Source: Blastococcus sp. MG754426 (GTDB lineage Bacteria > Actinomycetota > Actinomycetes > Mycobacteriales > Geodermatophilaceae). From it: a stretch of 64,000 nt of DNA. The DNA is taken from positions 1-64,000 of the forward strand of contig NZ_SSXC01000004.1 in NCBI RefSeq assembly GCF_021699055.1. Reading direction: 5' to 3'. Both the position numbers and the translations under genes were made by a program. Of the stretch, positions 17,183-26,109 are shown in pieces. Numbering within the stretch: position 1 is the first letter of the stretch; each line of letters opens with the position of its first letter. The notes under the pieces are model-generated. The model had not been told where the DNA came from. It did no database searches and saw only the letters and a list, made by a program, of their open reading frames with translations.

Positions 17183-17839
17183 ATGACGTCGGCAGGACCG
17201 GCATCCCCTCCAGCCACCGCGCGTGGCCGTCGCACCCGGTCGGCGCTGCTGGCGGCCGGGCGGGAGCTGTTCGAGGAGTGCGGCTTCTCGGCCGTCGGTA
17301 TCGACGCGGTGGCGCAGCGCGCCGGGGTCTCCCATGGCACGTTCTACACGTGGTTCGACTCCAAGGAGATGTTGCTCCGCGAGATCATCTCCGAGGTCGC
17401 CGCGGACATCTTCTCCGCAACTTCGATCGGTAGCCGCCTGCCGGCGGACGCGGCGCATGCGCGGATCGAGGCGGCGAACCGGTCCTTCCTGCGTGCGGTG
17501 ACCCGACACTCCCGCATCCTGCGGGTGCTGGACTCGCTGGCGGACACGCGGGAGGACTTCCGCCGGCTGCGGCTGGAGATCCGGGAGTCGTTCGTCCAAC
17601 GCGGGATGGAGGGCCTGATCCGGCTGCAGGAGCTGGGGCTGGCCGATCCGCACCTGCCGCCGCGGGCGACGGCCAGCGCTCTGGGCGCGATGGTGGAGTC
17701 CTTCGCCCACCTGTGGCAGGACCCGGTGGAGGGGCTCGACGAGGCGGCGGCAGTCGACGTCCTCACCCGGTTGTGGGCCGGGGCGATCGGTCTGCCGCCG
17801 CGGGCCTGGCCCGGCGGCGACAGGCCGGGGGCTGGCTGA
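17183..17839 (+). CDS. TetR/AcrR family regulator of acyl-CoA metabolism
   Basis: Repressor of 218 residues. The TetR HTH spans about residues 15-60: GRRTRSALLAAGRELFEECG, FSAVGIDAVAQRAGVSHGTF and YTWFDSKEMLL. ATG 17183 (MTSAGPASPPATARG) is preferred because GGGACGAGG lies just upstream; ATG 17168 is in frame but lacks one. An 18-bp palindrome lies 38 bases upstream and recurs before the acyl-CoA dehydrogenase operon at 29.8 kb, so this protein is the best candidate repressor for both units, perhaps released by an acyl-CoA. That link is inferred. Confidence 0.9.
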   Translation: MTSAGPASPPATARGRRTRSALLAAGRELFEECGFSAVGIDAVAQRAGVSHGTFYTWFDSKEMLLREIISEVAADIFSATSIGSRLPADAAHARIEAANRSFLRAVTRHSRILRVLDSLADTREDFRRLRLEIRESFVQRGMEGLIRLQELGLADPHLPPRATASALGAMVESFAHLWQDPVEGLDEAAAVDVLTRLWAGAIGLPPRAWPGGDRPGAG

Positions 17840-17884
17840 CCGGACGGCCACGGGCCCAGATGGCGTGGATGGGTGGCCGGCGAG

Positions 17885-18949
17885 TCAGTGCTGCACCCAG
17901 CGCCACGGCGTCTCTCGGCTGCGCCGCACCCGTGCTCTGCTCTCCAGGAGGACCAGGTGCGCCAGGGTCTCGGCGACAGCGGCTCTCCGCATGAAGCCGG
18001 AGATCTGGTCCCAGGGCCGCGACCAGGTCAGCGCGGCGGTCAGCTCCCACGTCGTGGGCGCCGTCTTTGCGGCAGCGCGGATCTCCTCCAGCCGCGCGTC
18101 GTGGTGCGCCACGAGCGCCGACACGCGCGCCGCGAGGCCGGCGAAGCGGTACTCGTGCGCGGGCAGCACCTCGCGCACGTCCGAGTCCAGCGCTCCCACA
18201 CGCGCCAGCGAGTCGATGAAGTCGGCCAGCGGGTTGCCGGGCGACTGAGCGTGCACCCCGATGTTGGGCGTGATGCGGGGCAGGACGTGGTCGCCGGAGA
18301 AGAGAAGGCGACGACGGTCCTCGTGGAAGCAGAGGTGGCCGGGCGAATGGCCGGGGGTGTGCACTGCACGCAGATCCCATCCGGCCAGTGGCAGCCGGTC
18401 GCCGTCGCGGATCAGGCGGTCGGGTTCGGCCTGGCGGACGTAGTCGGTGATCGCCAGGGAGGCGCCGGCCAGAGCGCCGAGCTCGTCCTCGGGCACGCCG
18501 CAGTTCCGCAGCAGCGCGGCCATGTCGTCGAGCAGGTCGGTGATGCCGGCCCCGTACCGGGCGGGCAGCAGCGCGGCGTCGTCGGGATGCAGTCCCACCC
18601 AGGCACCGGACGCCTCGCGGACGCGGCCGGCCAGGCCGTAGTGGTCGGGATGGATGTGCGTCACCATCACGCCGCGGACATCGCCGATCGCGTGCCCCGC
18701 GGTAGCGAGCCCGTGGGTCAAGGCCTGCCAGGCGTCGTCGGTGTCCCATCCGGCGTCGATCAGGGCCAGGCCGTCGTCCAGTTCGAGGGCGTAGACCAGC
18801 ACATAGCGCAGCGGGCTGTCGGGGATGGGGACGGGAATGGACCACAGCCCCTGCTGGACCATCTCGACCGGGGGCAGGACCTTCTCGGCCCAGGCCCGTT
18901 CCTGTTCGGTACCGGTGACCCGCAGCGGGCGGGCGGGCTCCGAGGTCAC
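17885..18949 (-). CDS. Metallo-beta-lactamase fold hydrolase
   Basis: Protein of 354 residues. The zinc-binding THIHPDHYG motif (HxHxDH) is near residue 97, TPGHSPGHLCFH near 220, the bridging Asp in LFSGDHVLP near 240, and HEYRF near 290. A C-terminal winged-helix-like extension (ALTWSRPWDQISGF) follows, as in LACTB2/glyoxalase-II-like MBL proteins. GTG 18949 overlaps the stop of the acyl-CoA dehydrogenase gene (GTGA). As the last gene of the nine-gene operon it may hydrolyse a thioester or lactone by-product; no substrate is indicated. Confidence 0.9.
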   Translation of the reverse strand: MTSEPARPLRVTGTEQERAWAEKVLPPVEMVQQGLWSIPVPIPDSPLRYVLVYALELDDGLALIDAGWDTDDAWQALTHGLATAGHAIGDVRGVMVTHIHPDHYGLAGRVREASGAWVGLHPDDAALLPARYGAGITDLLDDMAALLRNCGVPEDELGALAGASLAITDYVRQAEPDRLIRDGDRLPLAGWDLRAVHTPGHSPGHLCFHEDRRRLLFSGDHVLPRITPNIGVHAQSPGNPLADFIDSLARVGALDSDVREVLPAHEYRFAGLAARVSALVAHHDARLEEIRAAAKTAPTTWELTAALTWSRPWDQISGFMRRAAVAETLAHLVLLESRARVRRSRETPWRWVQH

Positions 18950-20115
18950 AGGCCCATCCGCTTGCTGATGACCTCGTTCATGATCTCGTTCGTCCCGCCG
19001 CCGATGCCGAGGATCCGCGCGTCGCGGTAGTGGCGCTCCACCTCCGACTCCCGCATGTAGCCCATGCCGCCGAAGATCTGCACCGCCTCATCGACCACGA
19101 AGTCGCAGGCGTAGACGGCTGTATTCTTCGCCATCGACACCTCGGTGACGACGTCCTCGCCGGCCAGGTACCGCTGCGTGACCGCCCGCGTGTAGCAGCG
19201 GGCCACGTCGACCTGACGGGCCATCTCGGCGAGCTTGTGCCGGATCACCTGGCGGGAGGACAGCGGCCGCCCGAAGGTCTCCCGGTCCCGCGCCCACGCG
19301 AGCGCCAGATCCAGGGCGCGAGCTGCGGTCGCGTAGGCCTGGACGGCCAGGCCGATCCGCTCGCTCTGGAACTGCTGCATGATCTGCACGAACCCGGAGT
19401 TCTCCGCGCCGACCAGGTTCGCGACCGGCACCCGCACGTCGGTGAAGGCCAGCTCGGCGGTGTCGCTGCACCGCCAGCCCATCTTGTCCAGCCGCCGGGA
19501 CACTGTGAACCCCGGCGTGTCCGTGTCGATGACCAGCAGTGAGACTCCACCGTGACCGGGTCCGCCGGTACGCACGGCGGTGGTCACGAAGTCAGCGCGG
19601 ACGCCGCTGGTGATGAACGTCTTGGCGCCGTTGACCACGTATTCGTCGCCCTCGCGCACCGCGCGGGTGCGCAGATTCGCGACGTCGGAGCCTCCGCCCG
19701 GCTCCGTGACCCCCAGAGAGCCGATGAGCTCGCCGGCCAGCGTCGGCCGGACGTAGCGGTCGACCAGCTCCGGGCTGCCGTGCGCGGCGATGTGCGGAAC
19801 GGCGATGCCATGGGTGAACAGGGAGGCGCAGACGCCGGTGGAGCCGCCGCCGTGCAGGATCTCCTCGGTGATGATGGCCGAGTCGATCGGGTCGCCGCCG
19901 CTGCCGCCCACCTCCTCGGCGAACCCGACGCCGAGGAGCCCGACGTCGGCCGCCTTCCGGTGCAGCTCCCGCGGCAGCTCACCGGCCAGTTCCCACTCCT
20001 CCATGTGCGGTGCGATCTCGCGGGACACGAAGTCGCGGGCCAGCCGCCGCAACGCCACCCGCTCAGGCGTGCTCCACGGGTCCCCCACGGGCGCGAGGAC
20101 ATCGGTCTCGGTCAT
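18946..20115 (-). CDS. Acyl-CoA dehydrogenase
   Basis: FAD enzyme of 389 residues oxidising an acyl-CoA to its enoyl-CoA and passing electrons to ETF. FAD/acyl-CoA segments include LGVTEPGGGSDVANLRTRAV, GAKTFITSG and RLDKMGWRCSDTAELAFTDV; the C-terminal part has VQIFGGMGYMRESEVERHYR and RILGIGGGTNEIMNEVISKR, where the family usually carries a catalytic or FAD-contacting Glu. Its start codon overlaps the enoyl-CoA hydratase stop by 4 bases. It is the second dehydrogenase of this operon; by analogy with atuD or fadE12 it may act on a branched or cyclic acyl-CoA. Confidence 0.92.
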   Translation of the reverse strand: MTETDVLAPVGDPWSTPERVALRRLARDFVSREIAPHMEEWELAGELPRELHRKAADVGLLGVGFAEEVGGSGGDPIDSAIITEEILHGGGSTGVCASLFTHGIAVPHIAAHGSPELVDRYVRPTLAGELIGSLGVTEPGGGSDVANLRTRAVREGDEYVVNGAKTFITSGVRADFVTTAVRTGGPGHGGVSLLVIDTDTPGFTVSRRLDKMGWRCSDTAELAFTDVRVPVANLVGAENSGFVQIMQQFQSERIGLAVQAYATAARALDLALAWARDRETFGRPLSSRQVIRHKLAEMARQVDVARCYTRAVTQRYLAGEDVVTEVSMAKNTAVYACDFVVDEAVQIFGGMGYMRESEVERHYRDARILGIGGGTNEIMNEVISKRMGL

Positions 20116-20906
20116 GCGGCTCCTCCTCCGGTCGGTGCTCCCGCCGGTGACACCCAGGCGGGCAGGCGCTTGTCCAGCAGCGCGGCGATGCCCTCCCGCG
20201 CTTCGGCCGAGAGGAACCGCTCGGCGGAGACCTCGGCCATCCGGCGGAGGTCCTCCTGCAGGTCAGCGCCCGGGATGTCCCGCAGCAGCTGCTTGGTGAT
20301 GGCCAGCGCCTCGGGGGCTCCCCGGCTCAGCTGCCCGACCAGCGAGTCGACTGTCTCGTCCAGCTCGTCGTCGGCCACCGCACGGTCCAGCAGGCCGGCC
20401 TCCCGGGCACGCACCCCGTCGAACTGCTCGCCGGTGAGGAACAGCTCGCGCGCGGCGCGGCGGTCCATCCGGCGCAGGACTGGCACGGCGATGATGGCCG
20501 GGGCCACGCCGATGCGGACCTCGCTGAACCCGAACGTCGCGCCCGCGAGACCCACCGCGAGGTCGCAGGCTGCGACCAGGCCCAGCCCGCCGGCGCGCGC
20601 GGCCCCGTTGACCCGCGCCACCACCGGCTTGGGCCCCTCCATGATCAGCGTGAGGACCTCCGGCAGGTTGCCCCCCGGCCGCACGCCCGTCCGCTGCTCC
20701 TTGAGGTCCGCGCCGGAGCAGAACACCGGCCCGGCCCCGGTGAGGACGAGGACGCGCACGGCGGGCTGGCCCATCGTCTGCCGCAGCGCGGAATGCAGCT
20801 GCTCGAGGAGCGCGGCTGACAGCGCGTTGCGGTTGTGCGGCGAGTCCAGGGTGACCACCGCGGCGGGCCCACGGTGGTCGACGTGGACCAGCTCCTGATC
20901 AGCCAC
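20112..20906 (-). CDS. Enoyl-CoA hydratase/isomerase (methylglutaconyl-type)
   Basis: Crotonase-fold protein of 264 residues. The oxyanion-hole segment is VFCSGADLKEQR, then VNGAARAGGLGLVAACDLAV and FGFSEVRIGVAPAIIAV. Of the two Glu residues of classical hydratases, the second (in FSEV) is present while the first is replaced, matching methylglutaconyl-CoA or isohexenylglutaconyl-CoA hydratases (LiuC/AtuE type), which carry the same GFSEVR/IGxxPAxI signature. This fits the carboxylase in the same operon, whose product would be a glutaconyl-CoA derivative. GTG 20906 overlaps the upstream ligase by 8 bases. Confidence 0.9.
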   Translation of the reverse strand: MADQELVHVDHRGPAAVVTLDSPHNRNALSAALLEQLHSALRQTMGQPAVRVLVLTGAGPVFCSGADLKEQRTGVRPGGNLPEVLTLIMEGPKPVVARVNGAARAGGLGLVAACDLAVGLAGATFGFSEVRIGVAPAIIAVPVLRRMDRRAARELFLTGEQFDGVRAREAGLLDRAVADDELDETVDSLVGQLSRGAPEALAITKQLLRDIPGADLQEDLRRMAEVSAERFLSAEAREGIAALLDKRLPAWVSPAGAPTGGGAA

Positions 20907-22497
20907 GGAACCGCGCTCGCAGCTCGTGCTTCTGGATCTTGCCCGTCGCCGTCTTGGGCAGGCCGGCGAGGACCTCGATCCGCTTCGGGACCTGGAAGCC
21001 GGCCAGGTGCTCGCGGCAGAACGCGGTCAGCCGCTGCGCGAGGTCGGCGGGGTCGGCGGCGCGGTCGGCGGCGACGACGACAGCTGTCACAGCCTCGCCC
21101 CACTGGTCGTCGGGCACCCCGATGACAGCGGCCTCGGTGATCTCCGGGAAGCTCAGCAGCACCCGCTCGACCTCCACGGAGGAGACGTTCTCCCCGCCGG
21201 TCTTCACCATGTCCTTCACCCGGTCGGTGAACCAGAGGACAGCCTCCTCGTCGAGGTGGCCCACGTCGCCGCTGTGGAACCAGCCGTGGGCGAAGGCCGC
21301 GGTGTTCGCCGCCGGGTTGTTCCAGTAGCCGCTCATCACGTGCGGACCCCGGTAGACGATCTCCCCCGTCTCGCCCCGGGGAAGCAGGTCCCCGGCCGGT
21401 CCCATGATCCGGGTGTCGACAGTCACCACCGCCGGGCCCCACGAGGCGCTCTTCGTGTCCTGGTGAGCGGGCCACTGGAGCACCGTGGCCGGCACGCACT
21501 CGGTCTGCCCCGAGCCCAGCAGCACGTCGGCGCCGGGGAACGCGGCGGCGATCTGGCCGATCCGCTCCTGCGGCATCGGCGCCATGGCGTACATGCAGAG
21601 CCGGACCGAGGACAGGTCCCGCTCGTCCAGCCCGGGGGTGGCGAGCACCGCGGCCCACATCATGGGGAGGAGGAGCAGGTGCGTGGCGCGGCGGCTCTCC
21701 ACGACGTCCAGGTAGGACCGGGGCTCGAACCCACCGGGCAGGATCGCCGTTCCGCCGGTCAGCAGCACGGGCAGCAGCAGCGTGTCCAGCGCGGTGGTGT
21801 GGAACAGCGGGAGCACGATCGGGGCCACGGAGAACTCGTGCCCGTGCCGGTGACCCACCTGCAGCGCATTGCTCAGTGCCGCCACGTGGACGGCCAGGTG
21901 GCTGGTCAGCACGCCCTTGGGCCGGGCCGTCGTGCCGGAGGTGTAGAGGCAGTGCAGGGTGTCGCGGTCCTCCACCACCACCTGCAGCGGGGTGGGGTCC
22001 GCGGCCACGTCGTCCCAGCGCAGCACCGGACGACCGGCCACCGAGGCCGGCGCCTCCCCGGTGACCACCACTGTGGTGACCTGCGGCAGGTCGGGCAGCA
22101 CCTGCTCGAGGATCGGGACGAACGCGGGATCGGCGACCACCGCCCGCGCGCCGGAGTCGCCCAGGATCCACGCCACGTCGTCGGCGGGCAGCATCAGGTT
22201 GACCGGCAGGGCGACCAGCCCGGCCTTGGCGCAGCCGAAGAACGTGGCCACGAACCGCCACGAATTCCCCAGCAGGAAGGCCACTGGCTGCTGGCGCTGC
22301 AGACCGGCGTCGAGCAGCCCGCGCCCGAATGCCTCGGCGGCGGCGTCGAGCCCTGCGTAGCTGATCTCCTCGGCGCCGTCGGCGACGGCGGTCCGATCGG
22401 GGAACTGGAATGCCGAGCGGGTGAGCATGTCCCCCACCGACAGACGGGTGGCCAGATTCAGCTGGAGGGGATCGATCCCGGACAGGTCAGGACGCAT
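20899..22497 (-). CDS. AMP-dependent acyl-CoA synthetase
   Basis: ANL ligase of 532 residues. P-loop CLYTSGTTARPKGVLTSH near 185, GSGQTECVPATVL near 320, YWNNPAANTAAFAHGWFHSG, then DRVKDMVKTGGENVSSVEVE near 430 and PKTATGKIQKHELR with the catalytic Lys. The start overlaps the biotin carboxylase stop by 11 bases, so translation is coupled. It is analogous in position to atuH and would activate the acid that enters the pathway. It differs from the ligase at 15.5 kb in sequence, so the two are not a recent duplication. Confidence 0.92.
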   Translation of the reverse strand: MRPDLSGIDPLQLNLATRLSVGDMLTRSAFQFPDRTAVADGAEEISYAGLDAAAEAFGRGLLDAGLQRQQPVAFLLGNSWRFVATFFGCAKAGLVALPVNLMLPADDVAWILGDSGARAVVADPAFVPILEQVLPDLPQVTTVVVTGEAPASVAGRPVLRWDDVAADPTPLQVVVEDRDTLHCLYTSGTTARPKGVLTSHLAVHVAALSNALQVGHRHGHEFSVAPIVLPLFHTTALDTLLLPVLLTGGTAILPGGFEPRSYLDVVESRRATHLLLLPMMWAAVLATPGLDERDLSSVRLCMYAMAPMPQERIGQIAAAFPGADVLLGSGQTECVPATVLQWPAHQDTKSASWGPAVVTVDTRIMGPAGDLLPRGETGEIVYRGPHVMSGYWNNPAANTAAFAHGWFHSGDVGHLDEEAVLWFTDRVKDMVKTGGENVSSVEVERVLLSFPEITEAAVIGVPDDQWGEAVTAVVVAADRAADPADLAQRLTAFCREHLAGFQVPKRIEVLAGLPKTATGKIQKHELRARFRG

Positions 22498-24532
22498 CAG
22501 GTTCTCCTCGGTCGGGCGCGGGTTGGTCCTCCACCACGGCGAGCACGGCGCCGGTCTCCACCTGCTGGCCGACGGTGACGTGCAATGCGGTGACCACGCC
22601 TGCCGTGGGGGCGGTCACCGGGTGTTCCATCTTCATCGCCTCGAGCACCAGCAACGGCTGCCCCGCCGTCACCCGGTCGCCCTCGGCAACGGCGACCCGG
22701 GTCACCGAGCCCGGCATGGCGGCGGTCAGCGACCCGGGCGGGATGGCGGCACTGGGGTCGGGGAAGCGCGGCAGCTCGACAAGCGCGGTGGACCCACCCG
22801 GCTCGTCGACGTAGCAGCTGTCGCCGGCCACGTGCACCTCGAAGGCGGAGCGCAGGCCGCCGGCCTCCAGCTCGATCAGCACCCTGCCCGGCGCCAGCAC
22901 CTCGGCGCCCAGCAGCGTCGCCTCCACGGGGGTGCCGTCCACGTCGGCAGCCAGGCCGCCTCTATCGAGGCGGTACCGCACGGTCCCGGCGTCGAAGACA
23001 GTGGTCTGCGCCTGCGTCGGGTTGTTGCGCCACCCCGACGGCAGGCCGGCGAGCACCGGCGCGGTGGCGCGCCGCAGCGCCGCCCCCGCGAGGGCGGCCG
23101 CGAGCGCGTGCAGTCGCAGCCGTTCGGCGTCCACCAGGGGTGCGGCCAGCACGTCCAGGCCGTGCCGGTCCAGGAAGCCGGTGTCGGTCTCACCGGCGAG
23201 GAACGCCCCGCTGCGCAGCACCCGCACGAGCAGGTCACGGTTGGTGGTCAGCCCGTGCAGCCTGGCGCGTTCGAGCGCGCCGGCCAGGGCCAGCGCGGCC
23301 GAGGTCCGGTCCGGCGCCCAGGCGATGACCTTGGCCAGCATCGGGTCGTAGTGCACGCCCACCTCGCCGCCGGGGGCGACACCGCTGTCCAGCCGGATGC
23401 CCGGCCCGTGGGGCAGCCGGAACTCGGCGTCGGCGGGGACGTGGAAGTCCTCGAGCCGCCCTGACTGGGGCAACCAGTCCCGGGCCGGGTCCTCGGCGTA
23501 GAGGCGGACCTCGATCGCCGCCCCGTTCAGGGGAGGCCGCAGCGCCGAGTCGGGCAGCGGCCGGCCAGCGGCGACGTCGAACTGCAACCGGACCAGGTCC
23601 AGGCCGGTGACCGCCTCGGTGACCGGGTGCTCCACCTGCAGGCGGGTGTTGACCTCGAGGAAGTAGAAGTCGCCCTCATCGTCGAGCAGGAACTCCACGG
23701 TGCCGGCGCCGACGTAGTCGATGGACCTGGCCGCGGCGACAGCGGCGGCCTGCAGCCGCTCCCGCAGCTCGGGGCCGACCGCCGGGGACGGCGCCTCCTC
23801 GATCACCTTCTGGTGGCGCCGCTGGATGGAGCACTCCCGCTCGAACAGCGCCACCGTCGTGCCGTGGCTGTCGCCGAAGACCTGGACCTCGACGTGCCGG
23901 GGCCGCTCGAGCAACCGCTCCAGGAAGACAGTGCCGTCGCCGAAGGCCGAGGCAGCCTCTCGGCGGGCACCCTCTACCGCCTCGGCCAGCTCCCCGGGAC
24001 GGCGGACCTCCCGCATGCCGCGGCCGCCGCCGCCGAAGGACGCCTTGACCAGCAGCGGGTAGCCGACGTCGGCGGCGGCCTTCTCCAGTTCCGATCCGGA
24101 CAGCCCGGTGGCGTCCACGCTGGGCAGGGTGGGCACCTCGGCCTCCTGCATGCGGGCCTTGGCGGCCAGCTTGCTGCCCATGGCGTCGATGGCCTCGGCG
24201 CTCGGGCCCACGAAGACCAGCCCCGCCGCCTGCACGGCGCGGGCGAAGTCGGCGTTCTCGGAGAGGAAGCCGTAGCCGGGGTGCACGCAGTCAGCGCCGG
24301 CCCGCAGCGCGGCCGCCACGATGGAGTCGATGCGCAGGTAGGTCTCCGCCGGGGTGTTGCCCGGCAGCCGGACCGCGATGTCCGCGTCGGCCACGAACGG
24401 CGCGGACGCGTCGGCGTCGGAGTACACGGCCACCGTGCGCATCCCCATGGCCCGCGCGGTGGCGAACACGCGACGGGCGATCTCCCCGCGGTTGGCCACC
24501 AGGACGCTCGTCAGGTTCCGGGGAGCGGTCAC
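22487..24532 (-). CDS. Acyl-CoA carboxylase alpha subunit (biotin carboxylase + BCCP)
   Basis: Protein of 681 residues carboxylating its own biotin with ATP and bicarbonate. It has an N-terminal biotin carboxylase domain (LVANRGEIARRVFATARAMG at 10-29), the ATP-grasp core with SFGGGGRGMREV and LERECSIQRRHQKVIEEAPS, a BT linker domain, and a C-terminal biotinyl domain with the LVLEAMKMEHPV biotinylation lysine near residue 645. GTG 24532 overlaps the beta-subunit TGA. The single-chain BC-BCCP layout is that of LiuD, AtuF or AccA1/A2. Partner of the beta subunit immediately upstream. Confidence 0.93.
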   Translation of the reverse strand: MTAPRNLTSVLVANRGEIARRVFATARAMGMRTVAVYSDADASAPFVADADIAVRLPGNTPAETYLRIDSIVAAALRAGADCVHPGYGFLSENADFARAVQAAGLVFVGPSAEAIDAMGSKLAAKARMQEAEVPTLPSVDATGLSGSELEKAAADVGYPLLVKASFGGGGRGMREVRRPGELAEAVEGARREAASAFGDGTVFLERLLERPRHVEVQVFGDSHGTTVALFERECSIQRRHQKVIEEAPSPAVGPELRERLQAAAVAAARSIDYVGAGTVEFLLDDEGDFYFLEVNTRLQVEHPVTEAVTGLDLVRLQFDVAAGRPLPDSALRPPLNGAAIEVRLYAEDPARDWLPQSGRLEDFHVPADAEFRLPHGPGIRLDSGVAPGGEVGVHYDPMLAKVIAWAPDRTSAALALAGALERARLHGLTTNRDLLVRVLRSGAFLAGETDTGFLDRHGLDVLAAPLVDAERLRLHALAAALAGAALRRATAPVLAGLPSGWRNNPTQAQTTVFDAGTVRYRLDRGGLAADVDGTPVEATLLGAEVLAPGRVLIELEAGGLRSAFEVHVAGDSCYVDEPGGSTALVELPRFPDPSAAIPPGSLTAAMPGSVTRVAVAEGDRVTAGQPLLVLEAMKMEHPVTAPTAGVVTALHVTVGQQVETGAVLAVVEDQPAPDRGEPDAS

Positions 24533-26109
24533 AGCCTGAACACCCCCCATCCGTCGTGCAGACCTCGGACAGGGGCGTTGTGGATCGCCGACAGCGCCAG
24601 CCCGAGGACGGTCCTGGTGTCGCGCGGATCGATGATCCCGTCGTCGTAGACCCGGCCCGAGAGGAACAGCGCCAGCGACTCCGCCTCGATCTGCTGCTCC
24701 ACGGCGGCCCGCATCGCCGCGGCGGCCTCCTCGTCGTAGTCGCGCCCGCGGGCCTGTGCGCTGGCCCGGCCCACGATGTCCAGCACGCCCGCGAGCTGCG
24801 CCGCCCCCATGACGGCGCTCTTCGCGTTGGGCCAGGTGAACAGGAAGCGGGGGTCGTAGGCCCGGCCGCACATGCCGTAGTTGCCCGCGCCGTAGGACGC
24901 GCCGATGTTCACGGTGATGTGCGGGACCGAGCTGTTGGACACCGTGTTGATCATCTTGGAGCCGGCCTTGATGATGCCGTCCTGCTCGTACTCGGTGCCG
25001 ACCATGTAGCCGGTCGTGTTCTGCAGGAACAGCAGTGGGGTGTCGACCTGGTTGGCCAGCTGGATGAACTGGGCCGCCTTCTCGGCGTCCTGCCGGAACA
25101 GCACACCGCGCGCGTTGGCCAGCACGCCGATCGGGTAACCGTGGATGCTCGCCCACCCGGTGACCAGCGACGTCCCGTAGAGGGGCTTGTGCTCGTCGAA
25201 GCGGCTGCCGTCGACGATCCGGGCGAGCACGTCACGGGGGTCCAGCGGCTGGCGTAGGTCCGCCGGCGCCAGGTCCAGCAGCTCCTCGGGGTCGAACAGC
25301 GGAGGGTCTGCCGGCCGGGACGGGCCCGGGCCGGCCTTGCGCCAGTTGAGGTTGCGCACGATCCGACGGCCCAGCCGGATGGCGTCGACCTCGTCGACGG
25401 CGAGGTGGTCGGCGCTGCCGGAGATCCGGGCGTGCATCGACGCCCCGCCGAGGGATTCCTCGTCGGCCTCCTCGCCGGTGGCCATCTTCACCAGCGGCGG
25501 GCCGGCGAGGAACACCTTGCTCCGCCCGTCGATCATCACCACGTGGTCGCTCATGCCGGGCACGTAGGCGCCGCCGGCGGTGCTGTTGCCGAAGACCAGG
25601 GCCACGGTGGGGATGCCCGCCGACGACAGCCGGGTGAGGTTGCGGAAGCCGCGGCCGCCGGGGATGAAGATCTCCGACTGGGTGGGCAGGTCGGCTCCCC
25701 CGGACTCCACCAGGCTGATGAACGGCAGCCGGTTGGTCTCGGCGATCTCGTGCGCGCGCTGGGTCTTGCGGAAGGTGTAGGGGTTGGATGTGCCGCCGCG
25801 CACAGTCGGGTCGTTCGCCGAGATCATCACCTCGACGCCCTCCACGACCCCGATGCCGGTGACCACGCTGGCCCCCACCGGGAAATCGGTGCCCCAGGCG
25901 GCGTACGGGGACAGCTCGAGGAACGGGCTGTCCCGGTCCAGCAGGAGCTCGATGCGTTCGCGGACCGCCAGCTTGCCGCGCTTGCGGTGGCGAGCCAGGG
26001 CGCTCTCGCTGCCGCCCAGGTTGGCCAGGGCACGCTGCTCGTCGAGCTCCGCGAGGCGCTCGAGCAACGCGGCACGGTTCTCCGCGGCGCGCTCGGCGAG
26101 GATGGTCAC
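24529..26109 (-). CDS. Acyl-CoA carboxylase beta subunit (carboxyltransferase)
   Basis: Carboxyltransferase of 526 residues moving CO2 from biotin to an acyl-CoA. Oxyanion-hole segments GNSTAGGAYVPGMSD (about residue 180) and IGASYGAGNYGMCGRAYDPR (about 410) frame the two crotonase-like halves; RKRGKLAVRERIELLLDRDS is the conserved N-terminal stretch. GTG 26109 overlaps the AtuA stop. Family candidates are methylcrotonyl-CoA carboxylase (LiuB/AccD1), geranyl-CoA carboxylase (AtuC) and mycobacterial AccD2. The neighbourhood (AtuA, two dehydrogenases, LiuC/AtuE-like hydratase) fits AtuC or AccD2 best; exact substrate is not decidable here. Confidence 0.93.
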   Translation of the reverse strand: MTILAERAAENRAALLERLAELDEQRALANLGGSESALARHRKRGKLAVRERIELLLDRDSPFLELSPYAAWGTDFPVGASVVTGIGVVEGVEVMISANDPTVRGGTSNPYTFRKTQRAHEIAETNRLPFISLVESGGADLPTQSEIFIPGGRGFRNLTRLSSAGIPTVALVFGNSTAGGAYVPGMSDHVVMIDGRSKVFLAGPPLVKMATGEEADEESLGGASMHARISGSADHLAVDEVDAIRLGRRIVRNLNWRKAGPGPSRPADPPLFDPEELLDLAPADLRQPLDPRDVLARIVDGSRFDEHKPLYGTSLVTGWASIHGYPIGVLANARGVLFRQDAEKAAQFIQLANQVDTPLLFLQNTTGYMVGTEYEQDGIIKAGSKMINTVSNSSVPHITVNIGASYGAGNYGMCGRAYDPRFLFTWPNAKSAVMGAAQLAGVLDIVGRASAQARGRDYDEEAAAAMRAAVEQQIEAESLALFLSGRVYDDGIIDPRDTRTVLGLALSAIHNAPVRGLHDGWGVFRL